From Morganella psychrotolerans (GTDB lineage Bacteria; Pseudomonadota; Gammaproteobacteria; Enterobacterales; Enterobacteriaceae): a stretch of DNA of 54,776 nt. Position 1 is the first letter of the stretch. Each line of letters starts with the position of its first letter. Made by a program: the position numbers and the translations under genes. Shown here in pieces: positions 46,188 to 54,776 of the stretch. The stretch is from assembly GCF_001676155.1 (NCBI RefSeq), contig NZ_LZEW01000005.1:1-54776 (forward strand). The letters run 5' to 3'. The notes under the pieces are model-generated. The model was not told where the DNA came from and made no database searches. It saw nothing but the letters and a program-made list of their open reading frames with translations.

Positions 46188-46236
46188 AAACTATATTATT
46201 GAACTAAAGATCAATGATTTTATGGCACTGAATAAA

Positions 46237-46524
46237 TTAACCGAAAATGCCTTTAAATAACCCACCAATGATAGGAAGTCCACTTAAATTAGTTTCAATT
46301 TTGTTACCAATACTTCCACCGATCTGAGAACCTACATCTTTACCTAATCCGGGAAATTTGGTAGCAATGTTAATTGAACCTAAAATAGGAACATTAACAT
46401 TCATGTGTTCACCAAATTGTTTAAATGCAAAATCACCAATTTTCCCGCCAAGGTTACTGAATCCATCCTTGATAAAACCAGCACCAGAAATAGTTTCAAT
46501 TTCATTAACACTTAATTCTTTCAT
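46237..46524 (-). CDS. Microcin-like double-glycine peptide 3
   Basis: This 95-residue precursor has leader MKELSVNEIETISGA and a predicted mature peptide of 80 residues starting GFIKDGFSNLGGKIGDFAF. It is the closest relative of peptide 1: both share FIKD at the start, SINIATKFPGLGKDVGSQIG in the core (peptide 1 has TINIAEKYAGLGKDLGSQIG), GGSIGNKIE, and a glycine/phenylalanine ending (GLFKGIFG). No cysteine. It has its own terminator and the same ribosome-binding site as the others. Duplication of peptides 1 and 3, including the promoter, is likely. Confidence 0.87.
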   Translation of the reverse strand: MKELSVNEIETISGAGFIKDGFSNLGGKIGDFAFKQFGEHMNVNVPILGSINIATKFPGLGKDVGSQIGGSIGNKIETNLSGLPIIGGLFKGIFG

Positions 46525-47234
46525 GTATAAACATCCCTTTTATTTATTGTTTAATAATTACACGGTACGATCCGGACTGCTCTGGGGTTATTTTAAATGA
46601 ATTATCTAACATTAATAATAGGTAAAAAAAACGTAATCCAAACATCAGCATATCAACCATCCTATTGCAGACAATTAATCAAGCAACACCGATGACATTA
46701 AAAACCCTTACCTATCAACATGGTAAAGTTAAAATTATTTTCTTTTTATTTTAACAATAAATAAGCTCGTGAATTTATAATTATCATAACGGGTGGTTAT
46801 TTTACTTACACAGTGAAGTTTTTGTAATTAATTAAGGGAGTGACCCGTTATTTTAATATCTTGTTATGAACATTTACTAATAATATTAATTTATGATGCC
46901 CAGCAATAATCAATACCTTTGATGAATAAGAAAATACTGCTGATATCATTAATAAAGAAAAAACCATTAAATATACTTAACCACGATAGACATTGCTACT
47001 TAGCTGTAAATAACAAGAAAACAAGATGATTCTTATGCCTGAATTACAGGTTACGCCGGGATTAATCATGTTTACTGATATTCAGATAACCAACAACACC
47101 ACCGACATATACCCTTATTCATTCAAACTACAGGTTCGTTGACGGTGCTCAACCAGCAGGGTCACATAGTTTATAACTTACAATTAATATGATTGCATGA
47201 CAATTCATGCAATCATATTGAATATCAGGCAGGA
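46525..47234. promoter_or_regulatory. Upstream region of microcin-like gene 3
   Basis: These 700 bp are AT-rich with no gene above 30 codons that looks coding. The promoter-like block at 46588-46637 corresponds to the one upstream of peptide 1. At the far end a perfect 14-bp inverted repeat lies at 47186-47219, next to the stop of the 984-residue Ig-repeat gene, without a T tract. Confidence 0.5.
47186..47219. repeat. Perfect 14-bp inverted repeat
   Basis: Arms AATATGATTGCATG and CATGCAATCATATT surround a six-base loop, 15 bp after the stop of the Ig-repeat gene. It may be a terminator-like or mRNA-stabilising hairpin, but neither side carries a T tract. Confidence 0.6.
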
Positions 47235-50189
47235 TTAATAAAGCTGAAGTTGCTGAATATCGGTAATATCAACAGAGAGCGGCATTGCCTCCGTATACAG
47301 AGCATAAGATAACACCCCATTATCATGGCTGATGTCTGTTTCCTGCTGATGTTCTTTCTGTTGCTCATCAGAAAAAGAAGCCAATAGTGTATTGATATCG
47401 TTACCCTGAATTCCTGCATTAAGTAATTCCGGAACAGACAATAACTGAATATCCTCAGTCATATCACTCTGCCCGTTCGTTTCCGGATGCTGTTTATCTG
47501 ACATCAGCAGTACTTTACCAATGAGCCCTTCGGCTGACGACAATGACTGAAAGTCATGCACAGTACTGTCATCCGCCAGTGCCGCGGCCTTACCGGAGAT
47601 AGTGATATCGTCACTGTTACCTGCGATTTTACTGGTATTACCGGCAGCATCAGTCTGGCGGACCTGAATAGTACCGCGCTCATAATCACCATGGGTCAGC
47701 GTAAAGTTATCACCCTGACCTTTCAGCCAACTCTTGCCGCCATCAACTGAGTATTCCCAGCCTGCTTCTTTTTCCAGTCCGGTAAGAATGATTTTCCCGC
47801 CGTTAAGCGTCTGTCCCGGAGCAGATGGTGCAACGGTATCAATAATAACTTTATCGAATTTACTCACCTGGCTGGCATTTCCGTTATCATCAAAATAACG
47901 CACCTGAACCTGATGGGGATCATAAGTCCCGTCTTTAAGCGTAAATGCGGTTTGTGAGCCTTTACTCCAGGTTTTTCCGCCATCTGCAGAGTACTCCCAG
48001 CGCTTCGCATCCGTCATTTCTTTCACAATAATTTTGCCGTTGGCTGTAATATTATCGTGATCAGAAATCCCGGTATCGGCTTCCAGCGATAAAACTGCAC
48101 CTTTTGATGGCGTATGCCCACCGGTGACCGTCATTTTCGCGCCTTCATTTCCCTGCTTGTCTGTGCTGCTGAGTGTCCCGGTTTCTCCGGATTTAAACGG
48201 ATTAGGCTCTGCAACCCAGGTACCGTCCGCTTTTACCTCAACTTTTTGCAGCAGATTGCCTTTTTTATCTTTAATCAAAATATAGCTGTCAGCATCCCCT
48301 GTTCCGGATAGCTTGAGTGCGCTGTTTTCCTTAATCTCAGGAGAGGTCGGCGGTAATTTGACACCACTTTCAACCGCAATATCACCCGTCACATTTCCGG
48401 CAAGATCCTTGCCGAGCATGGTGCCTTTGCTGTTTTCAGAGAACGGATTAGGCTCAATTTTCCAGTTTCCGTCTTCATCAACGCGGGCTTTTCCGATGAT
48501 CTTTTTATTATCATCTTTAAAAATGATCCCGGTTCCCGGTTCCCCGGTGCCTGACAGGTGTGTACTGTTGTTTTCCGTAATGACCGGATTTTTCGGTGGT
48601 GTATGGTCGCCACTGTCAAATTCAGTGCTTTTACTGTTCGCAGAGCCGTCTTCCGACGCGGTTATTGTGCCTTTCTGACCATCACCCAGCGGGTTTTTAT
48701 CAAATTTCCATTCGCCTTTTTCATTGGTTTTGGTTGTACCTATGACTTCGCCCTGCGCATCTTTCAGGGTGATCGTACTGCCGGGCGTGGCTTTTCCGCT
48801 CAGTCCTTTGCTGTTATTGGTATCAATAACCGGTGAGGGTAATGCCGCATCGCCCTGCCCGGTGAGTGTCTGTTTTGCACTTTCCCGCCCGGCACCATTG
48901 ATAACATGAATGGTTCCGCTCTCTCCCTTTGCAAACGGGTTAGAGGCAAAATGCCATTTACCGGTTGCATCCGACATAGTCGAGGCAATGAGCTTGCCAT
49001 TAGCATCCATAATAATAATTTTACTGTTTTCAGGTCCGATACCACTGAGTGACTCACCGTTTTCCTGCACTGATGGCCCGAGTGGCAAGGCATTATCACC
49101 GACACGAATGCTGACTGGTGCACTGTCATTCCCGGCAGGATCCCGCGCAATCACGTCGACCAATGCCCCGTCCGGTAACGGGTCTTTAATAAACCAGGTG
49201 CCATCCGGTTTGACTGTTGCATTTATTGCCACCGGTTTTCCGGCATAATTAACAATAACACGGACGCTGCAACCTTTCTCGACCGTCCCCGTCATCGTGA
49301 ATTCATCATTCTGAGTGATAACCGGAACATCCGGCAGGCTCTGTTTGCCGCCGGTAATATCCTGATGAGCGCTCTCTGTGCCGTTTTCACCTTTGGCATA
49401 AATTTTACCGGCTTCCCCTTCTTTTAAAGGGTTTGCGCCGTTAATTGCCCAGTTTCCGTCTTTATCAACTTTGGTTGTGGCAACCTGTTTACCGCGACTG
49501 TCCAGCACGATGACGGTACTGCCCGCAGTCCCGGTTCCGGTCAGTCCGCGCCCGTTGTTGTAATCCACTTTCGGGGCATCCGGTGCTTTACCGGAGTTAT
49601 CATCACCGCCGGATTTTCCGGAACTGCCGCCGCTGTTATGTGCCAGCGCGATACCACCGCCTATCCCCAAAGCACCGAGTAACAGCCAGCCGGCATCCAC
49701 TTCCGGTATACCCGATTCCCAGCTGAAGTTATCACCGGCAACTTCGGCCTGGGTCAGCGTAACCGTCGAGCTGCTGCTGAGAGTATCAGCAGACAGGCCG
49801 GATTCGGCCTGATAAATAACCGCGCCACCGTTTGTGGTTTCGGCCAGGATATCCCCTTTATAAAGGTAATAATCCTTAATAATAATGTCCGGCTCATCTT
49901 TATCCGGATCTGTATAAATCCAGAGATCGCTGCCCGCGCGGCTGACATTAATTGAATCCGGCAACTGACCGGTTCCTTCATCCGTTAAGAGGTAATCAGT
50001 ATCTGCCTGCGCCTGAATGACCAGAGTTGCGGCTTGTGCTTTACGTCCGCCCAGACCCGGTACGACAGAGTCATTTATCTGCACCAGGGGTTTATCCCCT
50101 GTTCCGATATTCATGACTGATTTCGAAATATTAGTGGCCAGGGTTGTTTTGTGGGTCGTTTTGTTTACTAATCCGACTGAAATGCTCAA
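47235..50189 (-). CDS. Ig-repeat surface protein with BapA-type N-terminus
   Basis: This 984-residue protein starts at TTG (AGAGGTGAGAC upstream). The first 190 residues resemble the prefix domain of BapA-like T1SS adhesins (PDSINVSRAGSDLWIYTDPD, IIKDYYLYKGDILAE) and end in a hydrophobic segment (AGWLLLGALGIGGGIALAH) and a Gly/Ser linker. About six Ig-like repeats of 80-90 residues follow, each with G-T-G-x-x-G, a middle strand such as GKWHFASNPF, and a GEGGTI-like turn. After them are two repeats with WEYSVDGGKSWLKG. The C-terminus has no RTX nonapeptides and ends VDITDIQQLQLY; it may still act as a T1SS signal. The gene lies downstream of the giant adhesin's terminator, so it probably has its own promoter. 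Confidence 0.8.
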   Translation of the reverse strand: MSISVGLVNKTTHKTTLATNISKSVMNIGTGDKPLVQINDSVVPGLGGRKAQAATLVIQAQADTDYLLTDEGTGQLPDSINVSRAGSDLWIYTDPDKDEPDIIIKDYYLYKGDILAETTNGGAVIYQAESGLSADTLSSSSTVTLTQAEVAGDNFSWESGIPEVDAGWLLLGALGIGGGIALAHNSGGSSGKSGGDDNSGKAPDAPKVDYNNGRGLTGTGTAGSTVIVLDSRGKQVATTKVDKDGNWAINGANPLKEGEAGKIYAKGENGTESAHQDITGGKQSLPDVPVITQNDEFTMTGTVEKGCSVRVIVNYAGKPVAINATVKPDGTWFIKDPLPDGALVDVIARDPAGNDSAPVSIRVGDNALPLGPSVQENGESLSGIGPENSKIIIMDANGKLIASTMSDATGKWHFASNPFAKGESGTIHVINGAGRESAKQTLTGQGDAALPSPVIDTNNSKGLSGKATPGSTITLKDAQGEVIGTTKTNEKGEWKFDKNPLGDGQKGTITASEDGSANSKSTEFDSGDHTPPKNPVITENNSTHLSGTGEPGTGIIFKDDNKKIIGKARVDEDGNWKIEPNPFSENSKGTMLGKDLAGNVTGDIAVESGVKLPPTSPEIKENSALKLSGTGDADSYILIKDKKGNLLQKVEVKADGTWVAEPNPFKSGETGTLSSTDKQGNEGAKMTVTGGHTPSKGAVLSLEADTGISDHDNITANGKIIVKEMTDAKRWEYSADGGKTWSKGSQTAFTLKDGTYDPHQVQVRYFDDNGNASQVSKFDKVIIDTVAPSAPGQTLNGGKIILTGLEKEAGWEYSVDGGKSWLKGQGDNFTLTHGDYERGTIQVRQTDAAGNTSKIAGNSDDITISGKAAALADDSTVHDFQSLSSAEGLIGKVLLMSDKQHPETNGQSDMTEDIQLLSVPELLNAGIQGNDINTLLASFSDEQQKEHQQETDISHDNGVLSYALYTEAMPLSVDITDIQQLQLY

Positions 50190-50246
50190 GTCTCACCTCT
50201 GAAAATACTGACGTTTTCCGCGTTAGCCGCCAAAAATGTTAAATAC

Positions 50247-50278
50247 GAAAAAGAGCCGGGGGTTATCCCCCGGCTCCG
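50247..50278 (-). terminator. Rho-independent terminator after the giant adhesin
   Basis: On the minus strand GAGCCGGGGG, a short loop and CCCCCGGCTC are followed by TTTTTCG. It is a strong, GC-rich stem. Confidence 0.9.
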
Positions 50279-50295
50279 ATCACTCATAATATCTG

Positions 50296-53200
50296 TCAGA
50301 ATACGATCTGGTGGTTAGCCAGCAGCATTGCCAGGTCAACCTTATCCGCATCGACATTATCAAAATGAAGATCCGCAATTTTCACTGAATTATATTCCCC
50401 GCCTTTACCATCACGGTCTAAAAGCAGTGAACCATTTTCCAGTTTCAGGTAATCCGTGATAGTGGCATCTGTTATCACCGCTTTACCATTAACGTATTTC
50501 GCAACGTTATCAAACGAGCCGCCTTTATAACCGACAAGCAGGTCACCGATGTTCACAATATCTGCGTTGGCGGTCGCTTCTACCGTACCTACCCAGAATT
50601 TATTGATCTGATCCACACCATGACCGCCTGTATCATTATCAGCTAACAGACGATACATAATCGTATCCTGTCCGCCGGCCCCCAGATGGAAGGTGTTATT
50701 GCCCGCGCCGCCGTCAAAGAAGTTATCAGATGAGTTAGAGTAGAATGTGTCATCCCCTTCACCACCACGAACGCCTTCAATATTGGAGAATTTCTGGTTA
50801 CCGTAACCGGTATTCTGATAATCCGTTTCGCGCAGATCGACGGTGATATTTGTTTTTCCGGCCAGTTTGAAGTCAACGATATCAATACCGCCTTTATCAC
50901 TCCACTGACGCGCACCATTCACCAGATAACTACCACCACCGCCTTCATAGGCATTTTCACCCAGAGTTGCGAAGAACGTATCGTTATAGCCGGTACCGAC
51001 CACACCGTTACCGATGTTGGCATTACTTGCTGAATTACCTGATTCAGCCGTCAGAACATAGGAATCCCAGTTCTTACCGGTGGTCAGCCCGCCCCAACTG
51101 GCATTGACGTTGGCGATGGAGAAATCACCGACATGACTTTCAGCTCCGATATTCTGCTGGACACCATTCACGTTACGCAACAGAACCGCATTATAAGTTT
51201 CATCGGCTTTAAGTCCGTAGAAACTAAGTAAACCGGTACTGTTACTGGTCTGGTTACCCGCCTGGTGGTTAATCACCTGTGTGGCGACCAGATTACCGTT
51301 GGAGTCATACAGTTTCACTGTATTACCAAAGAAGGCATTAATCCCCTCGTGATCGAGGATCTTAATGTGCATTGCCGTGCCTTCTTTCAGCTTGTTTGTG
51401 TTCTTAATGAACGTTGCACCTTCTGTTCCGGTAAATACCAGCAGATCCTGGCGACCGTCCCAGTCAATATCAATATTGAGCAGACCGGTATAACCATTAC
51501 CTTTTGAAGATGCGCCTGAACCGGCATCAGACGACTGAAGAACAGTTTTATCAAACAGAGTGGTTTGCCCTGTTGATTTATTCAGATGTAAAGCAACTTC
51601 CTGCGTTGGTTTGATTGGACGTCCGTTACCGGCAAGACGGGGGATAGTGACCACATCCGTTTTGCCATCCATATTCCAGTCAACACTCAGTGCTCCGCCC
51701 ACATCTCCCTGATCTTTAAAGTTAAAGGCACCTTTAGCCTGTCCGAGACTCCCGATAGCCGTATCCTGCGCCAGATTCCCTTTACCGTCATTGAACAGGA
51801 TTACACTGTTCATATTGAGTTTGCCTTCCTCAACACCCGCAGAACCAACAAACATATCAAGCCAGCCATCACCGTTAAAGTCAGCCCACACCATGGACTG
51901 TCCGTTAAATGAACTGCTGTTTAATTCTCCGACAACACCTGTTTTACCGGTATTAGGATCATCAATACCCGTCAGGATTTGTTTGACACTAAAGCCGCCG
52001 TCACCTTTGTTGGAAAGAACAACCAAACGTCCGTTTTGCTTGGATTTAACTGACGGATCGTCCGTTAAATATGTTGGCGTCGCCTTATCTTCACCGCCAT
52101 GAACCAAATCAACACAGCCATCATTATTAAGATCTACGCTGGATACCACTTTATCCGGTGTTGACTGACCTGACTGACCATATTTAATAAAGTTAGGATC
52201 ATTTTTAACACCGTTTTCTGTACCGGAAACATACGCAGCATCTTTCTGGAACTGACCATTATTGTTCCAGATCAACTGTGTATTATATCCACCCCCTGCA
52301 TTTGCATCATCAGGAGTTCTGTCTCCATACAAAATGTCCACATAACCATCACCGGTTTTGTCATAGAGCGCAGTCCCCCCCCCACCAGGAAAATACGTTT
52401 GCTGATGTTGAACCTGAACCACTGTACTTAGGATCTACACCATCACGTTTTGAGCTATCCCCCATAGTCGTAGCATAGTACTCACTATTGACTGCATTAT
52501 TCTCAGTGCTGGAAATATTGTATTGGCCCGGCATATATCTGAATATCTGCTGACCATCCGAATACTCAGAGTCCAGACCGACAATATCCATATAACCGTC
52601 ACGGTCAAAATCCACAAAGGACATCGAACCGTATACCCCTTTCTTACCATTGGAATTCAGAGTATTCGTTTTAAACGACGAGGTATTGGTGATATCTGTA
52701 CCATTTTGATCCAACACGTTCATATTGGAGAAGATACGCCATGCACCATTTTCGCCGATAGTCATGCCCGTTGCTTTATTCGCCGCATCATTACTTGGCG
52801 GAATAGTCGGTGCCTCCGGCTCTTTCGCGATATGAATTTCGTTCAGTGTTTTATCCTGAACCACAATACTGTTATCGCTATTCAGCAGTTTGGCGACGAC
52901 ATCATAACTTTTGTTTACACTTAACCCCGAATTTACCGGTAATTTGACATACCAGGTATTATTCAGAGGATCCACAACCACGGCACCGTCAAGTGATGAA
53001 TAGGTTTTACCGTTAATGGTAACTTCCAGATGCTCATCATCATAGATTTGGAAGCCGACAGACCCGGAAATAATCGGATGGGTATCCAGTGTATTGACTT
53101 CATTGACTTTAATCTCAAGGTCAACATTCAGAGTGAAGTCATCAGAATGCTTACCCAGACCCGCGCCGTTAGTGACAACCGCTTCAAATTTAGGTGATGA

Positions 53201-54776
53201 GCCGTTTACCAGGCGGTGTGCTTCCGGTACAAAGAAGGACCAGTTTTTATCTGCATCCATTGTCGCCGTACCCATCAGCACTTCTTTACCGCTGCCGACC
53301 GCTCCTTTTGTGGTGTCATAAACCAGAACGGATTCACGTTCTTTCAGTTCCTTCGATACTTTACCAAACAGCTCAGGGTTACGGTCATCGGTAGTAGTTC
53401 CGTTACCGAATGGTCCCTGTTCATTACCAACATGGTCGTTATATCCGGCAATAGTGGCCAGTGCTTCAGGAATAGAAGTATCCAGATTAATATCATATTC
53501 ATCAGATACTCCCGGTACACCCGCCAGCGTTTCAACAACCGCTTTCCAGTTATAATGACCATCATTAGTCAGCAAGCCGGTATACTGCCAGGTCAGATCA
53601 TTATTGACCGTCATAGTGCCGACTTTGACATCATTCAGGTAAAGTACCAGAACCTGATTCGCTTTCAGTGCTGCACTGACAGTACCGTGCAGTTCAGGGG
53701 TTGTATCATTGGTATAACCCCCTTTGGCAATATTCCCCTCGAACGGTTTTACATCATCAAGTACTGAGATGATTTTGACTGTCTGATCCGGTACGGTGGT
53801 ATCAACGTTAATAACGTATTTACCGGACTCCGCTCCTGTATTACCCGCCTTATCAACAACCAGAGCGATATAGCTGTACTTACCGTCGTTAGTCAGCGCA
53901 TCAGTAAATGTCCAGGTGGTTCCGATAACTTTTGCATAATCAAGGAATACGCCGTCACGGAACACAGCAACCATTTCGGTATTACTCAGCGCCTGGCTGA
54001 CAGTACCGTTCAGAGTTGGTGTTTTATCATCGGTATAACCGTTGTTATCGACTTTACCGGTTAGCGGTTTCACATCATCCATCACCTCAGTGATAGTCAC
54101 TGTTTGTGTTGGTGATGTGGTGTCCATGGTAATGGTGTATTTATCCGATACCTTGCCGAGGTTGCCCGCCGCATCTTCCGCATAGGCGGTGTAGACGTAG
54201 GTGGTACCGTCTGTCAGCCCGTTATCGGTATAGCTCCAGCTCAGTCCGTCTTTCGCTACGGTCGCGGTACCGACTTTGCTGTCGCCACGGTAGATGGACA
54301 CCGTTTCACCCGCACCCAACTTGCTGTTCAGGGTACCGTGCAGCGTCGGGGTATCATCATTGGTGAAGCCGCCGTTTTTCACGCTGCCGGTCTGCGGATC
54401 TTTATCATCAATAATATCGGTGATAGTGACCAGCTGACCCGGTGGCGTGGTGTCCATGGTAATGGTGTAGTTATCGGATACCTTACCGAGATTGCCCGCC
54501 GCATCTTCCGCGTAGGCGGTGTAGATGTAGGTGGTACCGTCTGTCAGCCCGTTATCGGTATAACTCCAGCTCAGTCCGTCTTCCGCCACCGTCGCGGTAC
54601 CGGCTTTGCTGTCACCACGGTAGATTGACACCGTTTCACCCGCACCCAGCTTGCTGTTCAGGGTACCGTGCAGCGTCGGGGTATCATCATTGGTGAAGCC
54701 GCCGTTTTTCACGCTGCCGGTCTGCGGATCTTTATCATCAATAATATCGGTGATAGTGACCAGCTGACCCGGTGGC
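50296..54776 (-). CDS. Giant T1SS adhesin: Ig-like repeats, FG-GAP/VCBS propeller, RTX C-terminus; 5' end beyond right edge, one frameshift
   Basis: The C-terminal 1,490 residues of a large repeat adhesin are visible. From the right edge there are Ig-like repeats of about 110 residues (TITDIIDDKDPQTGSVKNGG start, ending NYTITMDTTPPG), then more diverged copies. A block of at least six calcium-type repeats follows (DFDRDGYMD, DKTGDGYVD, DLNNDGCVD, DFNGDGWLD, DWNMDGKTD, DIDWDGRQD), as in FG-GAP/VCBS propellers. The C-terminal section has RTX-like text (GGEGDDTFYSN, DGGAGNNTFHLGAGG) and ends AMLLANHQIVF, matching the C-terminal target pattern of BapA/LapA-type T1SS substrates. A C9 run (52375-52383) splits it; removing one base gives SWWGGTALYDKTGDGY. 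The N-terminus, where a BapA-type prefix could be, is not seen. Confidence 0.9.
54121..54776 (-). repeat. 330-bp near-identical tandem repeats encoding Ig-like domains
   Basis: Two units of 330 bp (54121-54450 and 54451 to the edge at 54776) are almost identical in DNA, differing by scattered single bases such as TTTCGC versus TTCCGC. Each encodes one Ig-like domain of 110 residues. More units probably lie beyond the edge, where copy number may be collapsed by the assembly. Confidence 0.88.

Noticed and set aside
47186-47219. Rho-independent terminator
   Set aside because: The stem is perfect, but no T tract follows on either strand, so it is listed only as an inverted repeat.
1-54776. CRISPR arrays, tRNA or rRNA genes, insertion sequences and integrase genes
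   Set aside because: No spacer-repeat arrays, cloverleaf-like sequences, transposase or recombinase motifs were seen; the repeats present are within coding sequence.

Overview
The window comes from a member of the Enterobacterales. The closest fit is Morganellaceae (Morganella or Providencia type), judged from the gene repertoire, the moderate GC content of the genes and the very AT-rich intergenic DNA. Genus assignment is inference. No rRNA, tRNA, CRISPR array, insertion sequence or phage integrase was found.

Positions 1-31.2 kb hold a type VI secretion system (T6SS) in two divergent operons around a gene-free region of about 980 bp. Leftwards run tssH/clpV, a four-gene chaperone-usher fimbrial cluster, then tssB, tssC, hcp, tssJ, tssK, tssL (with an OmpA domain), tssM, an unknown gene and vgrG. 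The VgrG carries a Thr/Pro-rich repeat tail that runs off the left edge. Rightwards run tssF, tssG, tssA, a signal-peptide protein resembling a fimbrial tip adhesin, a GlcNAc-transferase-like protein, a short DotU/TssL-like protein, a small TssM-like protein ending in an OmpA domain, and a DUF1795 (Eag-type) effector chaperone. No tssE was found. The fimbria and the T6SS are interleaved: pilin, chaperone, usher and minor subunit lie between clpV and tssB, and the adhesin lies inside the tssFGA operon.

Positions 31.2-34.6 kb are a short bridge with a family-25 glycosyltransferase, adhP (zinc alcohol dehydrogenase) and a pirin-family gene.

Positions 34.6-54.8 kb form a type I secretion island read leftwards. 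From the right edge come the C-terminal part of a giant Ig-repeat/FG-GAP/RTX adhesin, a 984-residue Ig-repeat protein with a BapA-type N-terminus, three small double-glycine-leader peptides, a CvaA/CvaB pair (the second with an intact C39 peptidase), a small secreted protein, and a BapBCD/LapBCE-type TolC-ABC-HlyD exporter. The most novel element is the three-peptide microcin-like family at 44.7-46.5 kb. Its peptides have N-termini of the form M(R/K)EL...SGAG, share a glycine-zipper core, have individual terminators, and have no recognisable immunity gene.

Thirteen places show a gene broken by one extra base in a homopolymer of 6-10 nt, and removing one base restores a coherent protein each time. 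These are tssM three times, tssC, the small TssM/OmpA gene twice, the family-25 glycosyltransferase, adhP, cvaA, the small secreted protein twice, the giant adhesin, and the unknown gene next to vgrG. I treat them as probable sequencing errors and give the restored gene spans.
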